From: Arcobacter roscoffensis
GTDB lineage: Bacteria > Campylobacterota > Campylobacteria > Campylobacterales > Arcobacteraceae
DNA length: 64,000 bases
Direction of reading: 5' to 3'
Assembly: GCF_024267655.1 (NCBI RefSeq)
Contig: NZ_CP100595.1
Coordinates: 1,984,001 to 2,048,000, forward strand
The position numbers were made by a program, and so were the translations under genes. Positions 41,043 through 50,233 of this stretch are shown piece by piece; the stretch's first letter is position 1, and every line of letters starts with the position of its first letter. The notes beneath the pieces are model-generated. The model was given only the letters and a program-made list of their open reading frames with translations, had not been told where the DNA came from and ran no database searches.

Positions 41043-42885
41043 TAGGTAAATCAACATAGAAACATGCTCCCTCTTTGCCATTATAAACTCCTATTTCACC
41101 ATTAAAATGCTTTTCTACAATAGTTTTGCACATATAAAGACCTAAACCTGTACCTGATTTTTCATCTTTTGTACTAAAATATGGTTCAAATAGTTTATCT
41201 GTAATATTTTCAGGAATACCACCTGCGTTATCGCATATTGTAGTTCTTAATATTTTATCATTTAATGTAAATATCTTAACTCTTACTTCTCTTTTTTCTT
41301 TCCTGTTTTGAACCAAGGCTTCTTTAGCATTCTTAAAGATATTTAAATACACTTGAAGTAATTCTCTTGAATAAAGCATAACTTCAATAGAACTAGTTTC
41401 ATCAATAATAATCTCTATCTCATTATTTTCTAAAGCTTTTTCCATAATTTTTAAAGATTCTTCTAAAACTCTTAAGCATGTTGTTTTCTCTTTTTCTTTA
41501 TTGGGTCTAAAGAAATCTCTAAAATCTTCTATAGTTTGAGATAAATATTTAGTTTGTTCTAACATAGACTCTGTATTTTCTCTTAATTCATCATTATCAA
41601 GCATTTCAAGTTCTATATCTGCTAAAGTATTATTTGCAGCCATTGCAATAACAGATATAGGCTGTCTCCATTGGTGAGCAATCATTGAAATCATCTCACC
41701 CATAGCTGCATGTCTTGATTGGGCTATCATAATCTCCTCTTTATCTTTTAGCTCTTGTTTTAACTCTTCTATTTTTGTAATATCAGCATGAACACCAAGC
41801 ATTCTAACAGCTTGACCTTTTTCATCAAAAATAGTTTTACCCTTATCTAAAATCCAAACCCAAGAACCATCTTTATGCTTTATTCTATGAATATTTTCAT
41901 AAAATTCAGTCTCTCCTGCTTGATTTGCTTTTATTTGGGAAATTGCTTTTTGTTTATCATCAGGATGAACTCTAGTTTCCCAAGACTCTAGTAAACTAGG
42001 TAATTCTTCATCTTCAAAACCTAACATTTTTTTCCAAATTTTTGAGAAATAAACTTCATTTGTTTTCAAATTCCAATCCCATAAACCAAGATTTGATCCA
42101 GTAACTGCATAATCATATCTATCGTAAAGAATTTTATATTTGTTTTTTAACTCTCTTACATGTAATTGATTTTTATAAATCCTATTGATAATCATAAATA
42201 AAATAATAAAAATAATAATTGCAAAACCAACAACCAATACTCTTTGATAAGTATAGTTTTGATTTAATACTTCAAAATTCTCTTCATAAACTTCCAAGGG
42301 TATGGTAACTCTAATTCCACCTCTTGTTTGACCTATTTCATAACCTTGCACGGCATGACATTGTAAACAACTTTCCTTCACTGTAAGTTTACCCATAAAA
42401 TTGAAAACGTCATTTTCTTTATCAAGTTTTGTATAATAATTAATATCTGGATTCTTATCAAACTCACTTAAAGCCTCAACTTCAAACCCATAAGCTTTAT
42501 TATCAGGATTCATAGGCTTTAAACTTGTGATTTTATAATTATAATCAGTTAAGATATTCATCATTTCTGAAACTTGTTTTGTCATCCAAGCAGGGTTGAT
42601 TTTAATTAATCTCTCACCTTCATTTGTAAATAGCTGATTATTTACCAAATATTTATTAGGTTTTATACCTTCTTGCTCTTTTACATAAACGCCATTATAT
42701 TGGGCATTCCAAGCTCTAAAGACTTTAAAATACTCAAAATGAGTTTGTGCTTCTTGAAAGATTGTTTTATTAAAATACTCTTTATTAGTTTCATGTATTT
42801 TTTTTTGATAAGTTAATATTTGAAAAGTAAAAATAAATATTAAAGCAAATACACTTAGAATTATTAGATTTTTTATATTTTTCAT
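41032..42885 (-). CDS. DUF3365 haem-type sensor histidine kinase with PAS
   Basis: 617 residues: membrane helix (about 5-25), periplasmic DUF3365-like domain with c-type haem motif CLQCH near 177, second helix (about 210-235), PAS/PAC domain (about 255-375, 'GSNLGLWDWNLKTNEVYFSKIW'), H-box 'MGEMISMIAHQWRQP' (His near 405) and HATPase with 'NAGGIPE' and 'GTGLGLYMCKTIVEKHF'. Last gene of a unit with an HDOD protein and a response regulator, 7 bp after the regulator, which is its likely partner. Confidence 0.92.
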   Translation of the reverse strand: MKNIKNLIILSVFALIFIFTFQILTYQKKIHETNKEYFNKTIFQEAQTHFEYFKVFRAWNAQYNGVYVKEQEGIKPNKYLVNNQLFTNEGERLIKINPAWMTKQVSEMMNILTDYNYKITSLKPMNPDNKAYGFEVEALSEFDKNPDINYYTKLDKENDVFNFMGKLTVKESCLQCHAVQGYEIGQTRGGIRVTIPLEVYEENFEVLNQNYTYQRVLVVGFAIIIFIILFMIINRIYKNQLHVRELKNKYKILYDRYDYAVTGSNLGLWDWNLKTNEVYFSKIWKKMLGFEDEELPSLLESWETRVHPDDKQKAISQIKANQAGETEFYENIHRIKHKDGSWVWILDKGKTIFDEKGQAVRMLGVHADITKIEELKQELKDKEEIMIAQSRHAAMGEMISMIAHQWRQPISVIAMAANNTLADIELEMLDNDELRENTESMLEQTKYLSQTIEDFRDFFRPNKEKEKTTCLRVLEESLKIMEKALENNEIEIIIDETSSIEVMLYSRELLQVYLNIFKNAKEALVQNRKEKREVRVKIFTLNDKILRTTICDNAGGIPENITDKLFEPYFSTKDEKSGTGLGLYMCKTIVEKHFNGEIGVYNGKEGACFYVDLPINP

Positions 42886-42892
42886 TTTAATC

Positions 42893-44032
42893 CTATGAAT
42901 GCTGGAATTTTTCTTTAAATTCTTCGATTAATTCTGCTTCTCTTTTAAAAATAAATTTTTGTAAAGTAGATTCTGTTTTAACATTTTCTTCTTTTATTAA
43001 AACTCTCATATCCACACTATTATTATCTTGGTGATCAATTTTAAATAAAGTAAGATTTAAATTTAAATACTCAATTGGTTTTTGATTTTCATCAATTGAT
43101 AAAATAAGCACCAGTTTTAATACATCATGTTTATCGTAAATAAATTTGTCTTCTTCCATATTTAAAAATAATTCTTTTCTTGAAATACCTAAAACCTTAA
43201 CTTCAATTCTTGTTTTAGCATCTTTTAAAATATAAGCTTTCATGGATTCGTGGGGTTGAACTATTATCTCATCCCTTTGTTTAGAATCAGGATAAAACAC
43301 TTCTTCTTTTTTTAACACTACTTCATAGTCATCATTTTTTATCTCTACTAGTGAGCATTTTATATCTTCACTAACTAGTGAGGAATCAAGAATAGCAAAA
43401 CCTTCTTCTTTGATTGCTAGAAGTTGAATATTTGTAGTTCTTAAAGTAATATTATCATCTTCTATTTTTACTATTTTGCCACTATTTATTATTGGTACGC
43501 CTTTATAATGATTTACAATATCTAATTTCGTGCCATTCTCATATAAAAACTTTAAAATCTCTGAACTATCCTTACTTAACTCACCTACTCCTCCAGCTAA
43601 CTCTAGAAACTGGTACTCTTTTCTTTTCAGATTTGATAATACTTTTAGAAAAACAGTTATCATTTTGGGAGCATTAACAGGCTTTGCTATAAAATCACTA
43701 ACTCCTATATGAAAAGACTTCATTAAAGTTTCACTATCTGAGTGAGCTGACAAGATTATAATTTCAGCATCAGGATTTATTTTTTTTATTTCTCTTATCA
43801 TTTCATGACCTGTCATCTTTGGCATCGTAAGATCAGTCAAAATTAAATCGGGCTTTTTATCTTCATACATTATTAAGCCTTCTTGTCCATCAGAAGCTAC
43901 ATAAACTTCTTTAAATAGTTTACTTAAAAACTTCATTATTTGTTTTTGTAAAGCCTTACTATCTTCAACAAAAAGTATTGTATGATTTTTTGCGATTTCT
44001 TTTAACTTAACTATATGTTCCATATTTTCCAT
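42893..44032 (-). CDS. Response regulator with long non-DNA-binding C-terminal output
   Basis: 379 residues. CheY-type receiver (about 15-135) with acidic pair E23-D24, phospho-Asp D67 in 'LILTDLTMPKM' and Lys K117 in 'DFIAKPVN'. The rest (about 140-379) contains no HTH, GGDEF or HD; it looks beta-rich and may be one or two diverged PilZ-like modules ('SMKAYILKDAKTRIEVKVLGISRKELFL'), which would fit cyclic di-GMP read-out in a genome region rich in GGDEF proteins. That is inference. It is 10 bp after the HDOD gene and 7 bp before the kinase. Confidence 0.85.
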   Translation of the reverse strand: MENMEHIVKLKEIAKNHTILFVEDSKALQKQIMKFLSKLFKEVYVASDGQEGLIMYEDKKPDLILTDLTMPKMTGHEMIREIKKINPDAEIIILSAHSDSETLMKSFHIGVSDFIAKPVNAPKMITVFLKVLSNLKRKEYQFLELAGGVGELSKDSSEILKFLYENGTKLDIVNHYKGVPIINSGKIVKIEDDNITLRTTNIQLLAIKEEGFAILDSSLVSEDIKCSLVEIKNDDYEVVLKKEEVFYPDSKQRDEIIVQPHESMKAYILKDAKTRIEVKVLGISRKELFLNMEEDKFIYDKHDVLKLVLILSIDENQKPIEYLNLNLTLFKIDHQDNNSVDMRVLIKEENVKTESTLQKFIFKREAELIEEFKEKFQHS

Positions 44033-44042
44033 ATCTAAATCC

Positions 44043-44837
44043 TTATGACCTATATTGTTTTTCTAAAGTATCAATTATTTCTCTTAATTTATTTGTATCT
44101 AAACCAAAGTTTTCACTAAGTTCTAATGCTTTTAAAATATTATCTTTTCCAAAAGGTTTTGTAAAATCACCTAAAGTACTTATAACCCTTAGAATTCTAC
44201 TCTCGCTTATAGTATTTACATCATCTAAAGACTCAATTATATTAATAAAAGTATCGTTAATTTCCCATTTTCTTAATATCTTAGCACTTAAATCATTTGA
44301 TTTTATACCTACAAAACTATCTTCTATTTGATAAATATTACTTTGTTTTATCAAAGCATTAAAGTTTGAACTTTTACCTTCTTTTACTAAGTAATCAGAT
44401 ATAAAAAACTTTCCAATATCTTTTAAAAAAAGCGGTAATATCAAGTTCTCTTTTAAAGAGGCTTTATCCTCACTTATCCAAGAAAAAAGAGTTTTAAATA
44501 AGAAATCATTTAATTTTGTAAACTCACTTATTTGTATTCCATAAGGTTTTAAATTAAACCTAAGTGAATTTAATATTAACTCAACTACACAAACACAAAC
44601 AGTAAAATTTAAACCAAATAAACTTGAAGCTTGTGTTGCACTATAAATCTTATTTGTAAAACCAAAATGTTTTGAATTTGCTAATTGAAGTATTCTTGTG
44701 GATAAAATTGGATCATATTCAATAATTTGTGATAATTTTTTTGTATCGTAATTTCCACTGCTTTTTATATCTAAAAGTATATTTACTTTATCAGGTAATA
44801 TGGGTAGTTTTTCAAGTCTTTGTGCTATATTTAACAT
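44043..44837 (-). CDS. HDOD-domain signalling protein
   Basis: 264 residues covering most of a single HDOD domain: 'LEKLPILPDKVNILLDIKSSGNYDTKKLSQIIEYDPILSTRILQLANSKHFGF' is the standard opening. HD-type metal ligands are not evident, as usual in this family. HDOD proteins are regulatory, often linked to chemotaxis or c-di-GMP signalling. First gene of the operon with the PilZ-like response regulator and the haem sensor kinase. Confidence 0.88.
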   Translation of the reverse strand: MLNIAQRLEKLPILPDKVNILLDIKSSGNYDTKKLSQIIEYDPILSTRILQLANSKHFGFTNKIYSATQASSLFGLNFTVCVCVVELILNSLRFNLKPYGIQISEFTKLNDFLFKTLFSWISEDKASLKENLILPLFLKDIGKFFISDYLVKEGKSSNFNALIKQSNIYQIEDSFVGIKSNDLSAKILRKWEINDTFINIIESLDDVNTISESRILRVISTLGDFTKPFGKDNILKALELSENFGLDTNKLREIIDTLEKQYRS

Positions 44838-44943
44838 GATGTTATACTCTATTATTTTTATTTATAATAACATAATATTTTTTACTTTAACGAAAAAAAA
44901 GATAAGTTTAGTATTATTATACAATTTATTGTAAAGGTATGTA

Positions 44944-45645
44944 ATGAAATTTGAAAAACTATATAAGGGTAAACTAGTAAAAAGATATAAAAGATTTTTA
45001 GCTGATGTTATTTTAGAAAACGAAGAAGAAGTAACTGCTCATGTACCAAATAGCGGTGCTATGACTTCATGTATTGAAGATAATTGTCCTGTTTGGGTCA
45101 CTTATCATGACAATCCAAAAAGAAAATTAAAATACACATTAGAACTTACAAAAATGGGTGAAAACCTAATCTGTACAAATACAGGAGTTGCAAATAAAAT
45201 AGCAATTGAAGCAATTAAAAATAAAACTATAAAAGAACTGCAAGGCTATGATACTTTAAAGCCAGAACAAAAATATGGTCAAAACAGCAGAATTGATATT
45301 TTACTTTCAAATGAAAATGATGAAAAAAAATGTTATGTAGAAATAAAAAGTGTAAGTCTAAGACTTGATAATACATTGGCATTTCCAGATGCTGTTACAA
45401 CAAGAGGAACAAAACATCTAAATGAGTTAATGGATATGGTAAAAGAAGGACATAGAGCTGTTATGCTTTATATTATTCAAAGAACTGATGATTTAGGATT
45501 TGAGATTGCCAAACAAATTGATCCTAAGTATTTTGAAGCTTTCCAAATTGCCAAGGATAAAGGTGTTGAAATATTAGTTTATCAATCAGATATAAGTTTA
45601 GATGGAATAAATGTAGCAAAAAAAGTTGAGTTTAAAAGCCTATAA
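44944..45645 (+). CDS. sfsA: SfsA family protein
   Basis: 233 residues matching SfsA along the whole length: 'KRYKRFLADVILENEEEVTAHVPNSGAM' at the start, 'NTGVANKIAIEAI', 'NSRIDILLSN' and the nuclease-like 'CYVEIKSVSLR' with 'FPDAVTTRGTKHLNEL'. SfsA was named for sugar fermentation stimulation, and the fold (OB plus PD-(D/E)xK) supports a nucleic-acid nuclease role. Single gene, AAAGG SD. Confidence 0.95.
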   Translation: MKFEKLYKGKLVKRYKRFLADVILENEEEVTAHVPNSGAMTSCIEDNCPVWVTYHDNPKRKLKYTLELTKMGENLICTNTGVANKIAIEAIKNKTIKELQGYDTLKPEQKYGQNSRIDILLSNENDEKKCYVEIKSVSLRLDNTLAFPDAVTTRGTKHLNELMDMVKEGHRAVMLYIIQRTDDLGFEIAKQIDPKYFEAFQIAKDKGVEILVYQSDISLDGINVAKKVEFKSL

Positions 45646-45756
45646 AAACATAATATAAGTAATTCCTAACTTTAGTATAAGTATAACTAATTCTTATTAA
45701 ATTTAATGTAAGCTATATAAGTTATAATTATAGTATAAATTAAAAAAGGAATTAAA

Positions 45757-45951
45757 ATGAATAAGTTTGATAAATTTAGAGCATTTTGTAGACCGTTTAG
45801 AGTTGTTATAGGATTAGTTCTTATTGCGATAGGTTTTTTTACAGGGATTGCTTGGTTTTATTTAGGAGTTATTCCACTTATTGCAGGACTTGCAGACTTC
45901 TGTCCTTTATGTATGATAACAAAAAAATGTACTCCAAAAAATTTAAATTAG
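45757..45951 (+). CDS. DUF2892 small membrane protein
   Basis: 64 residues, two hydrophobic segments ('VVIGLVLIAIGFFTGI', 'FYLGVIPLIAGLADFC'), then 'CPLCMITKKCTP' with three cysteines. This matches the DUF2892 family of short two-helix inner-membrane proteins, often linked to rhodanese-type or sulfur genes elsewhere. No such neighbour here. Good SD (AAAAGGA). A strong terminator follows. Confidence 0.8.
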   Translation: MNKFDKFRAFCRPFRVVIGLVLIAIGFFTGIAWFYLGVIPLIAGLADFCPLCMITKKCTPKNLN

Positions 45952-45959
45952 ATATAAAA

Positions 45960-45984
45960 AAAGCTTAGCTTTACGCTAAGCTTT
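45960..45984. terminator. Bidirectional terminator
   Basis: AAAGCTTAGC / GCTAAGCTTT, a perfect 10-bp stem with a 5-nt loop, flanked by A/T runs. It serves the DUF2892 gene and the convergent zinc-ribbon gene. Confidence 0.85.
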
Positions 45985-46270
45985 AGTTTAATTCTACTCC
46001 ACAGTTCTGACAGTTTTTTCTAAACCATCCACGTCCTGGATACTTACCACACTTTGGACATTTCCACATCAAAAACATAAATCCAAGATATATAACAAAT
46101 CCTGCAATTGAAGCATTTAGCCAAGTATCTTTTGGTAATCCAAACATTTCTGTTTTTTCTTTCACTGTAAGTACTAAACTTGGAGTGAATAGTATAAAAA
46201 ATAGTGCAGCTGTTATCTTAGCATTTCTAATAACCTTTGCAAACTCTTTTTTTACATCTTGATCTTTCAT
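45983..46270 (-). CDS. Two-helix membrane protein with C-terminal zinc ribbon
   Basis: 95 residues: two hydrophobic segments (about 20-36 'ALFFILFTPSLVLTV' and 50-67 'IAGFVIYLGFMFLMW') and a C-terminal CPKCG ... CQNCG zinc ribbon facing the cytoplasm by the charge pattern. Function unknown; such proteins are common small membrane zinc-ribbon hypotheticals. Divergent from the second CNNM gene. Confidence 0.75.
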   Translation of the reverse strand: MKDQDVKKEFAKVIRNAKITAALFFILFTPSLVLTVKEKTEMFGLPKDTWLNASIAGFVIYLGFMFLMWKCPKCGKYPGRGWFRKNCQNCGVELN

Positions 46271-46380
46271 TCACTTCCCTTAAAAAAATTTGAATATTGT
46301 ATCTTTTTATATTTTTTTTGTCAAAATAAACATAAAAAATGATAGAATTATGAAAATTCAAAATAACAAGGCAAATATAA

Positions 46381-47445
46381 ATGTTGATGTTGACATATTT
46401 CCTAATAGCAGTAGGAATATCATTTTTATGTTCAATACTTGAAGCAGTATTACTATCAATAACACAAGCTCATATAGAAATCGTTAAAAATAAAAACTCT
46501 ACACTTGGTAACTTAATGCAACACCAAAAAGATAATATTGATTTATCAATTGGTGCTATTTTAACTTTAAATACATTCGCACATACACTAGGTGCAGCAG
46601 GAGTAGGAGCAGAGGCTGTGAAACTGTTTGGGGAAGAGTATATGTTTTATATATCAGCTATTCTAACTCTACTTATTTTAGTATTTTCTGAAATTATCCC
46701 TAAAACACTGGGTGCTTATTATTGGAGTTCATTAAGTGGAATCTGTAGTAGAATAATAAAAGTATTAGTTTTAATAACTTACCCTCTTTTAATAATCATG
46801 AATAAAATGACAAATCTTCTAACTCCAAAAGAAAAAAGAGATAAAATTACAAAAGAAGAGATAAATGCAGCAGCAAATATCGCTCAAGAAAATGGAATTA
46901 TAAAAGATAAAGATAGTGATATTATTGAAAATCTTCTTAATTTAGAAGATATAAAAGTAAAAGATATTCATACTCCAAGAAGTGTTATGGTTGCTTTTAA
47001 TGAAGACGTAGTAATTGAAAGTTTTGAAGATGGTGAAAAAAACTTAGATTTCTCAAAATTAAAAGAATACTCAAGAATACCTGTATATTCTTCAAATGTA
47101 GATAATATCGTAGGTATGTTTTTCTCAAAAGAATACTTCCATGAGTATGTAGAAAACAATATGAAAGATAAAAGTAAAATCATCAAGCCTATTTTCAAAG
47201 TAAATGAAAACATTCCTATTTCAAAACTTTTAGATTTATTCTTATCAAGAAAAGAACAACTATTTTTAGTTGTTGATAACTATGGTCAAACTGAGGGTGT
47301 TGTAACCTTAGAAGATGCGATTGAGACTCTTTTAGGAATAGAAATAGTTGATGAACATGACCAAAATATCGACATGAGACAAGTTGCAAAAAATAGGATG
47401 AAACTTGTAAGAAACAATATTCTAAAAAAGAAAACTACTAACTAA
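46381..47445 (+). CDS. CNNM/CorC-type protein (DUF21 plus CBS), second paralogue
   Basis: 354 residues, paralogue of the protein at 22263 with the same layout: DUF21 helices (about 1-160, 'SILEAVLLS', 'FSEIIPKTLGAYYW'), CBS pair ('IHTPRSVMVAF', 'VTLEDAIETLLGIEI') and a short basic tail, without the CorC-HlyC domain. The middle region carries an extra acidic loop ('SFEDGEKNLDFSKLKEY'). Unlike the first copy there is no upstream ORF or carbonic anhydrase partner. Convergent with the kinase gene, overlapping by 8 bp. Confidence 0.88.
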   Translation: MLMLTYFLIAVGISFLCSILEAVLLSITQAHIEIVKNKNSTLGNLMQHQKDNIDLSIGAILTLNTFAHTLGAAGVGAEAVKLFGEEYMFYISAILTLLILVFSEIIPKTLGAYYWSSLSGICSRIIKVLVLITYPLLIIMNKMTNLLTPKEKRDKITKEEINAAANIAQENGIIKDKDSDIIENLLNLEDIKVKDIHTPRSVMVAFNEDVVIESFEDGEKNLDFSKLKEYSRIPVYSSNVDNIVGMFFSKEYFHEYVENNMKDKSKIIKPIFKVNENIPISKLLDLFLSRKEQLFLVVDNYGQTEGVVTLEDAIETLLGIEIVDEHDQNIDMRQVAKNRMKLVRNNILKKKTTN

Positions 47446-49198
47446 GATTTTTTGGTAAAGAGATTTTAAAAACAGCTCCCTCTTTACCATTTTCTACACT
47501 AAGTTCGCCCTCAAAATGTTTTTCAATTATAGTTTTACACATATAAAGCCCTAATCCTGTACCTTTAAACTTGTGTTTTGTAGTAAAATATGGATCAAAA
47601 ACTTTTGCTAAATTCTCTTCACTAATACCACCTGCATTATCTTCAATAATAATTTGTACAAACTTTACATCTTCTAAAAGATTTATTTTCACAAATCTAC
47701 TACTTTTTATATCATTTTGAACAAAAGCATCTTTTGCATTATTCAATATATTTATTAAAACTTGTGAGAGTTCTTGTCCAACAATTTTTAACCTTACTTC
47801 TTTTTCATAATCAATATTGTTTACAAGTGTGATATGATTGTTTTTTAAAGATGCACTAACTATTTTTAGACTTTCATCAATTCTTTTTTGAAGGAGCTCT
47901 TCATTTTTGACTTTTTTTTCTTTTATAAAGTCTTGAAAGGTATCAATAGTTTCTGATAAATATTTACAATTAGACACAATAATATCCATACTCTTTGGAA
48001 TATCTTCTTTTTTAATCATTTCTAATTCATGATTTAGTTTCACACCACTTGCCGCTGTTGATATGGTACTTAAAGGTTGTCTCCATTGATGGGCTATATT
48101 TGCAATCATTTCTCCCATTTGAGCCATCTTTGACTGTTCTAAGAGCTGTTTATCTTTTTGTATTATTTTATTAAAATTCTCTTTTAGTATAAGTCGTTTT
48201 AGATTTTGCTGATACACTACAAAAACAATTAGTGCAATTAAAATAAATACCATAAATTTTATCATTTTATAGTAATCATTTAAAGCTCTAAACTCATGAC
48301 CTTGACTAATAATTGCTACAAATGCTAACTGATCATAACTTATACTATTTAGTATCGGTATAGTAGTGATTATTACATCGTCACTATCTAGAAACATAGA
48401 GTTTATGTTTTTTCTTTCAGCTTGGGAATAAATAGTTCTAGATGTATTCTTTGAAGGTTTTATTTCTTTTAGACTTTTATTAGCTACCCTTTGAAGCTCT
48501 TTTAAAACCTTAGTATTATGCAAAAAACCTTCATTATGAGCTTTTTGATATACATTATTTGTTTCTAAAAAACCTTTATCAAAATATTTTTCTTTTATGA
48601 TTATATTACTTAGGATACTATAGTCTCTCATTAAAGAAGAAGTTAAAAATTGTTCTGAAAAAGTAATCTCAATTAAACCTAAATATTTTTTATCTTTAAA
48701 TATAGGGTAAATTGAACTAAACCCTGCACTATTATTTTGAATATTATATGTATGAAGTGGAGTTTTATTCTTATAAACATAAGAATAAAGTTTTGAGTCT
48801 TTATTTATTTTGCTTGTAGCAATAAAAATATCATTTTTAAATGAAACTAACTTTATACTTTTTACAAAATTCTTATCTAAACTATTTACTCTTTTTTTTA
48901 ACTTACTTAAAATTGTGTTATTGATATGATTTTTTTGTTCTTGAGTTTTGTTTTTATAATCTAAAATAATGTCTTGAAGTTCTGTTATTTCTAATATGCC
49001 TGAATAAATAACTTGTGATAGTTGTTTTTGTTGTGAAATAATATTAGTATATGCATTTGTATATATTTTTTGCACATCTTTTAAGTACTTTTTATTGTTT
49101 TCATTTTTATTAAGACCTACGATTAGGTAACTTAAAATAAATGTGATTATAAAAATGATAAAGAATTTGATTTTTAAAGATAATTTATTTCGTTCGAT
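47438..49198 (-). CDS. Membrane sensor histidine kinase, probable ATC (or ATT) start
   Basis: Sensor kinase: membrane helix, cache-type extracytoplasmic domain, second helix ('MIKFMVFILIALIVFVVYQQ'), H-box 'MGEMIANIAHQWRQP', HATPase ('NILNNAKDAF', 'GTGLGLYMCKTIIEKHF'). The first canonical in-frame start is GTG at 49075, but the open frame continues upstream without stop and encodes a perfect signal anchor ('LSLKIKFFIIFIITFILSYL'). That extension has no ATG, GTG or TTG. A TATAAT at 49228-49233 and AAAGGA at 49204-49209 lead directly to ATC (49198) or ATT (49201). I therefore place the start at ATC, giving 586 residues. A sequencing error is the main alternative. Confidence 0.8.
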   Translation of the reverse strand: MERNKLSLKIKFFIIFIITFILSYLIVGLNKNENNKKYLKDVQKIYTNAYTNIISQQKQLSQVIYSGILEITELQDIILDYKNKTQEQKNHINNTILSKLKKRVNSLDKNFVKSIKLVSFKNDIFIATSKINKDSKLYSYVYKNKTPLHTYNIQNNSAGFSSIYPIFKDKKYLGLIEITFSEQFLTSSLMRDYSILSNIIIKEKYFDKGFLETNNVYQKAHNEGFLHNTKVLKELQRVANKSLKEIKPSKNTSRTIYSQAERKNINSMFLDSDDVIITTIPILNSISYDQLAFVAIISQGHEFRALNDYYKMIKFMVFILIALIVFVVYQQNLKRLILKENFNKIIQKDKQLLEQSKMAQMGEMIANIAHQWRQPLSTISTAASGVKLNHELEMIKKEDIPKSMDIIVSNCKYLSETIDTFQDFIKEKKVKNEELLQKRIDESLKIVSASLKNNHITLVNNIDYEKEVRLKIVGQELSQVLINILNNAKDAFVQNDIKSSRFVKINLLEDVKFVQIIIEDNAGGISEENLAKVFDPYFTTKHKFKGTGLGLYMCKTIIEKHFEGELSVENGKEGAVFKISLPKNLS

Positions 49199-49203
49199 AA
49201 TGA

Positions 49204-49233
49204 TCCTTTGGAAAATTACTTTGAAATATTATA
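49204..49233 (-). promoter_or_regulatory. Promoter -10 and SD defining the kinase start
   Basis: TATAAT (49228-49233, read on the minus strand) would start transcription near 49221. AAAGGA follows about 12 bases later, leaving a leader of some 23 nt before the proposed ATC start. Confidence 0.55.
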
Positions 49234-49272
49234 ACATTATTTTGTGATTATTGGAAAGTGTTTTGTAAGAAT

Positions 49273-49349
<77 letters not shown>

Positions 49350-49462
49350 TCTTGTCTTTGTTGATGGGATTGTAGCTGTTTAAACTTAAAGGAATATCAA
49401 TAAAGACTCTTTTATCAAGTAATTTGTGATATTATTGCAAATTCGCAAAAAAAGGATTGAAA

Positions 49463-49750
49463 TTGTCAAAAGCCAGTGCAAGACATATACTAGTAAACAG
49501 TGAAAAACTAGCAAAAAAACTAAAAAAAGAGATTATCTCAAAAGATATCACATTTGAAAAAGCTGCAAAAAAGTTTTCAAAATGTCCATCAGGAAAAAGA
49601 GGTGGAAGTTTAGGAACATTTTCAAAAGGAGAAATGGTAAAAGAGTTTGATAATGTGATTTTTGCAAAAGATGCACAAATAAACAGAATCCAAGGTCCTA
49701 TAAAAACACAATTTGGATTTCATCTAATAGAGATTTTAGCTAAGTATTAA
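49463..49750 (+). CDS. Parvulin-type peptidyl-prolyl isomerase
   Basis: 95 residues, a free-standing PpiC domain with no signal peptide: 'ARHILVNSEKLAKKL', 'FSKCPSGKRGGSLGTFSKGEMV', 'VIFAKDAQINRIQGPIKTQFGFHLIEIL' are the signature blocks. This is close to the cytoplasmic PpiC length. I use the TTG 8 bp after AAAGG; an in-frame TTG two codons earlier is only 3 bp from the SD. A perfect terminator follows. Confidence 0.9.
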   Translation: MSKASARHILVNSEKLAKKLKKEIISKDITFEKAAKKFSKCPSGKRGGSLGTFSKGEMVKEFDNVIFAKDAQINRIQGPIKTQFGFHLIEILAKY

Positions 49751-49780
49751 AAAGAAGGTAAACTAATCCCTTCTTTTTAT
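49749..49780. terminator. Intrinsic terminator after the parvulin gene
   Basis: AAAAAGAAGG / CCTTCTTTTT, a 10-bp perfect stem with a 10-nt loop, running into further T residues. It also sits at the end of the convergent membrane protein gene. Confidence 0.85.
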
Positions 49781-49783
49781 TTA

Positions 49784-50221
49784 TTAAGAGTTATGTCCAT
49801 TTCCTGCTGCTATTAATACACCTAGGATTGGTATTAAAATTAAAAATAGTAATTGTACTCTTTGAAACATAACTATTTTTTTAGGAATAACTACAATTTC
49901 ATCTGTAGTATTCTTATTTTTACGATAATACATTGTTGGAACTATTGAAAATAAAGCCATAAGAACAAACATAGTAAATTTTACATGAAAAAGTGGATTT
50001 GAACTATAAAAGCTAGCTTCTTTTCCAACTCCTAACCATAATAAAAGACCTGTTATTAATACAACTAAGGCACTTAAACCATAAAAAATATCTGTTTTAC
50101 ATACATCTTTAAAGTTTGCGTTTGTAACATCACCTCTTAAAAGTAAATGTTGATGAGCTAAAGTACCACTTAAAAATATAATTCCAATAAAATGAAAATA
50201 TCTAACAATTAAATCTTCCAA
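49784..50221 (-). CDS. DUF2214-type membrane protein
   Basis: 145 residues with four membrane segments: 'YFHFIGIIFLSGTLAHQHLLL', 'IFYGLSALVVLITGLLLWLGVG', 'FTMFVLMALFSIVPTMYY', 'LLFLILIPILGVLIAAGNG'. Conserved His residues in the first helix and after helix 2 fit the DUF2214 family. Role unknown. Only 12 bp after the PQQ-type dehydrogenase gene, so likely co-transcribed and possibly connected to electron transfer in the same membrane (inference). Confidence 0.82.
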   Translation of the reverse strand: MEDLIVRYFHFIGIIFLSGTLAHQHLLLRGDVTNANFKDVCKTDIFYGLSALVVLITGLLLWLGVGKEASFYSSNPLFHVKFTMFVLMALFSIVPTMYYRKNKNTTDEIVVIPKKIVMFQRVQLLFLILIPILGVLIAAGNGHNS

Positions 50222-50233
50222 TAAAAAATCCTT

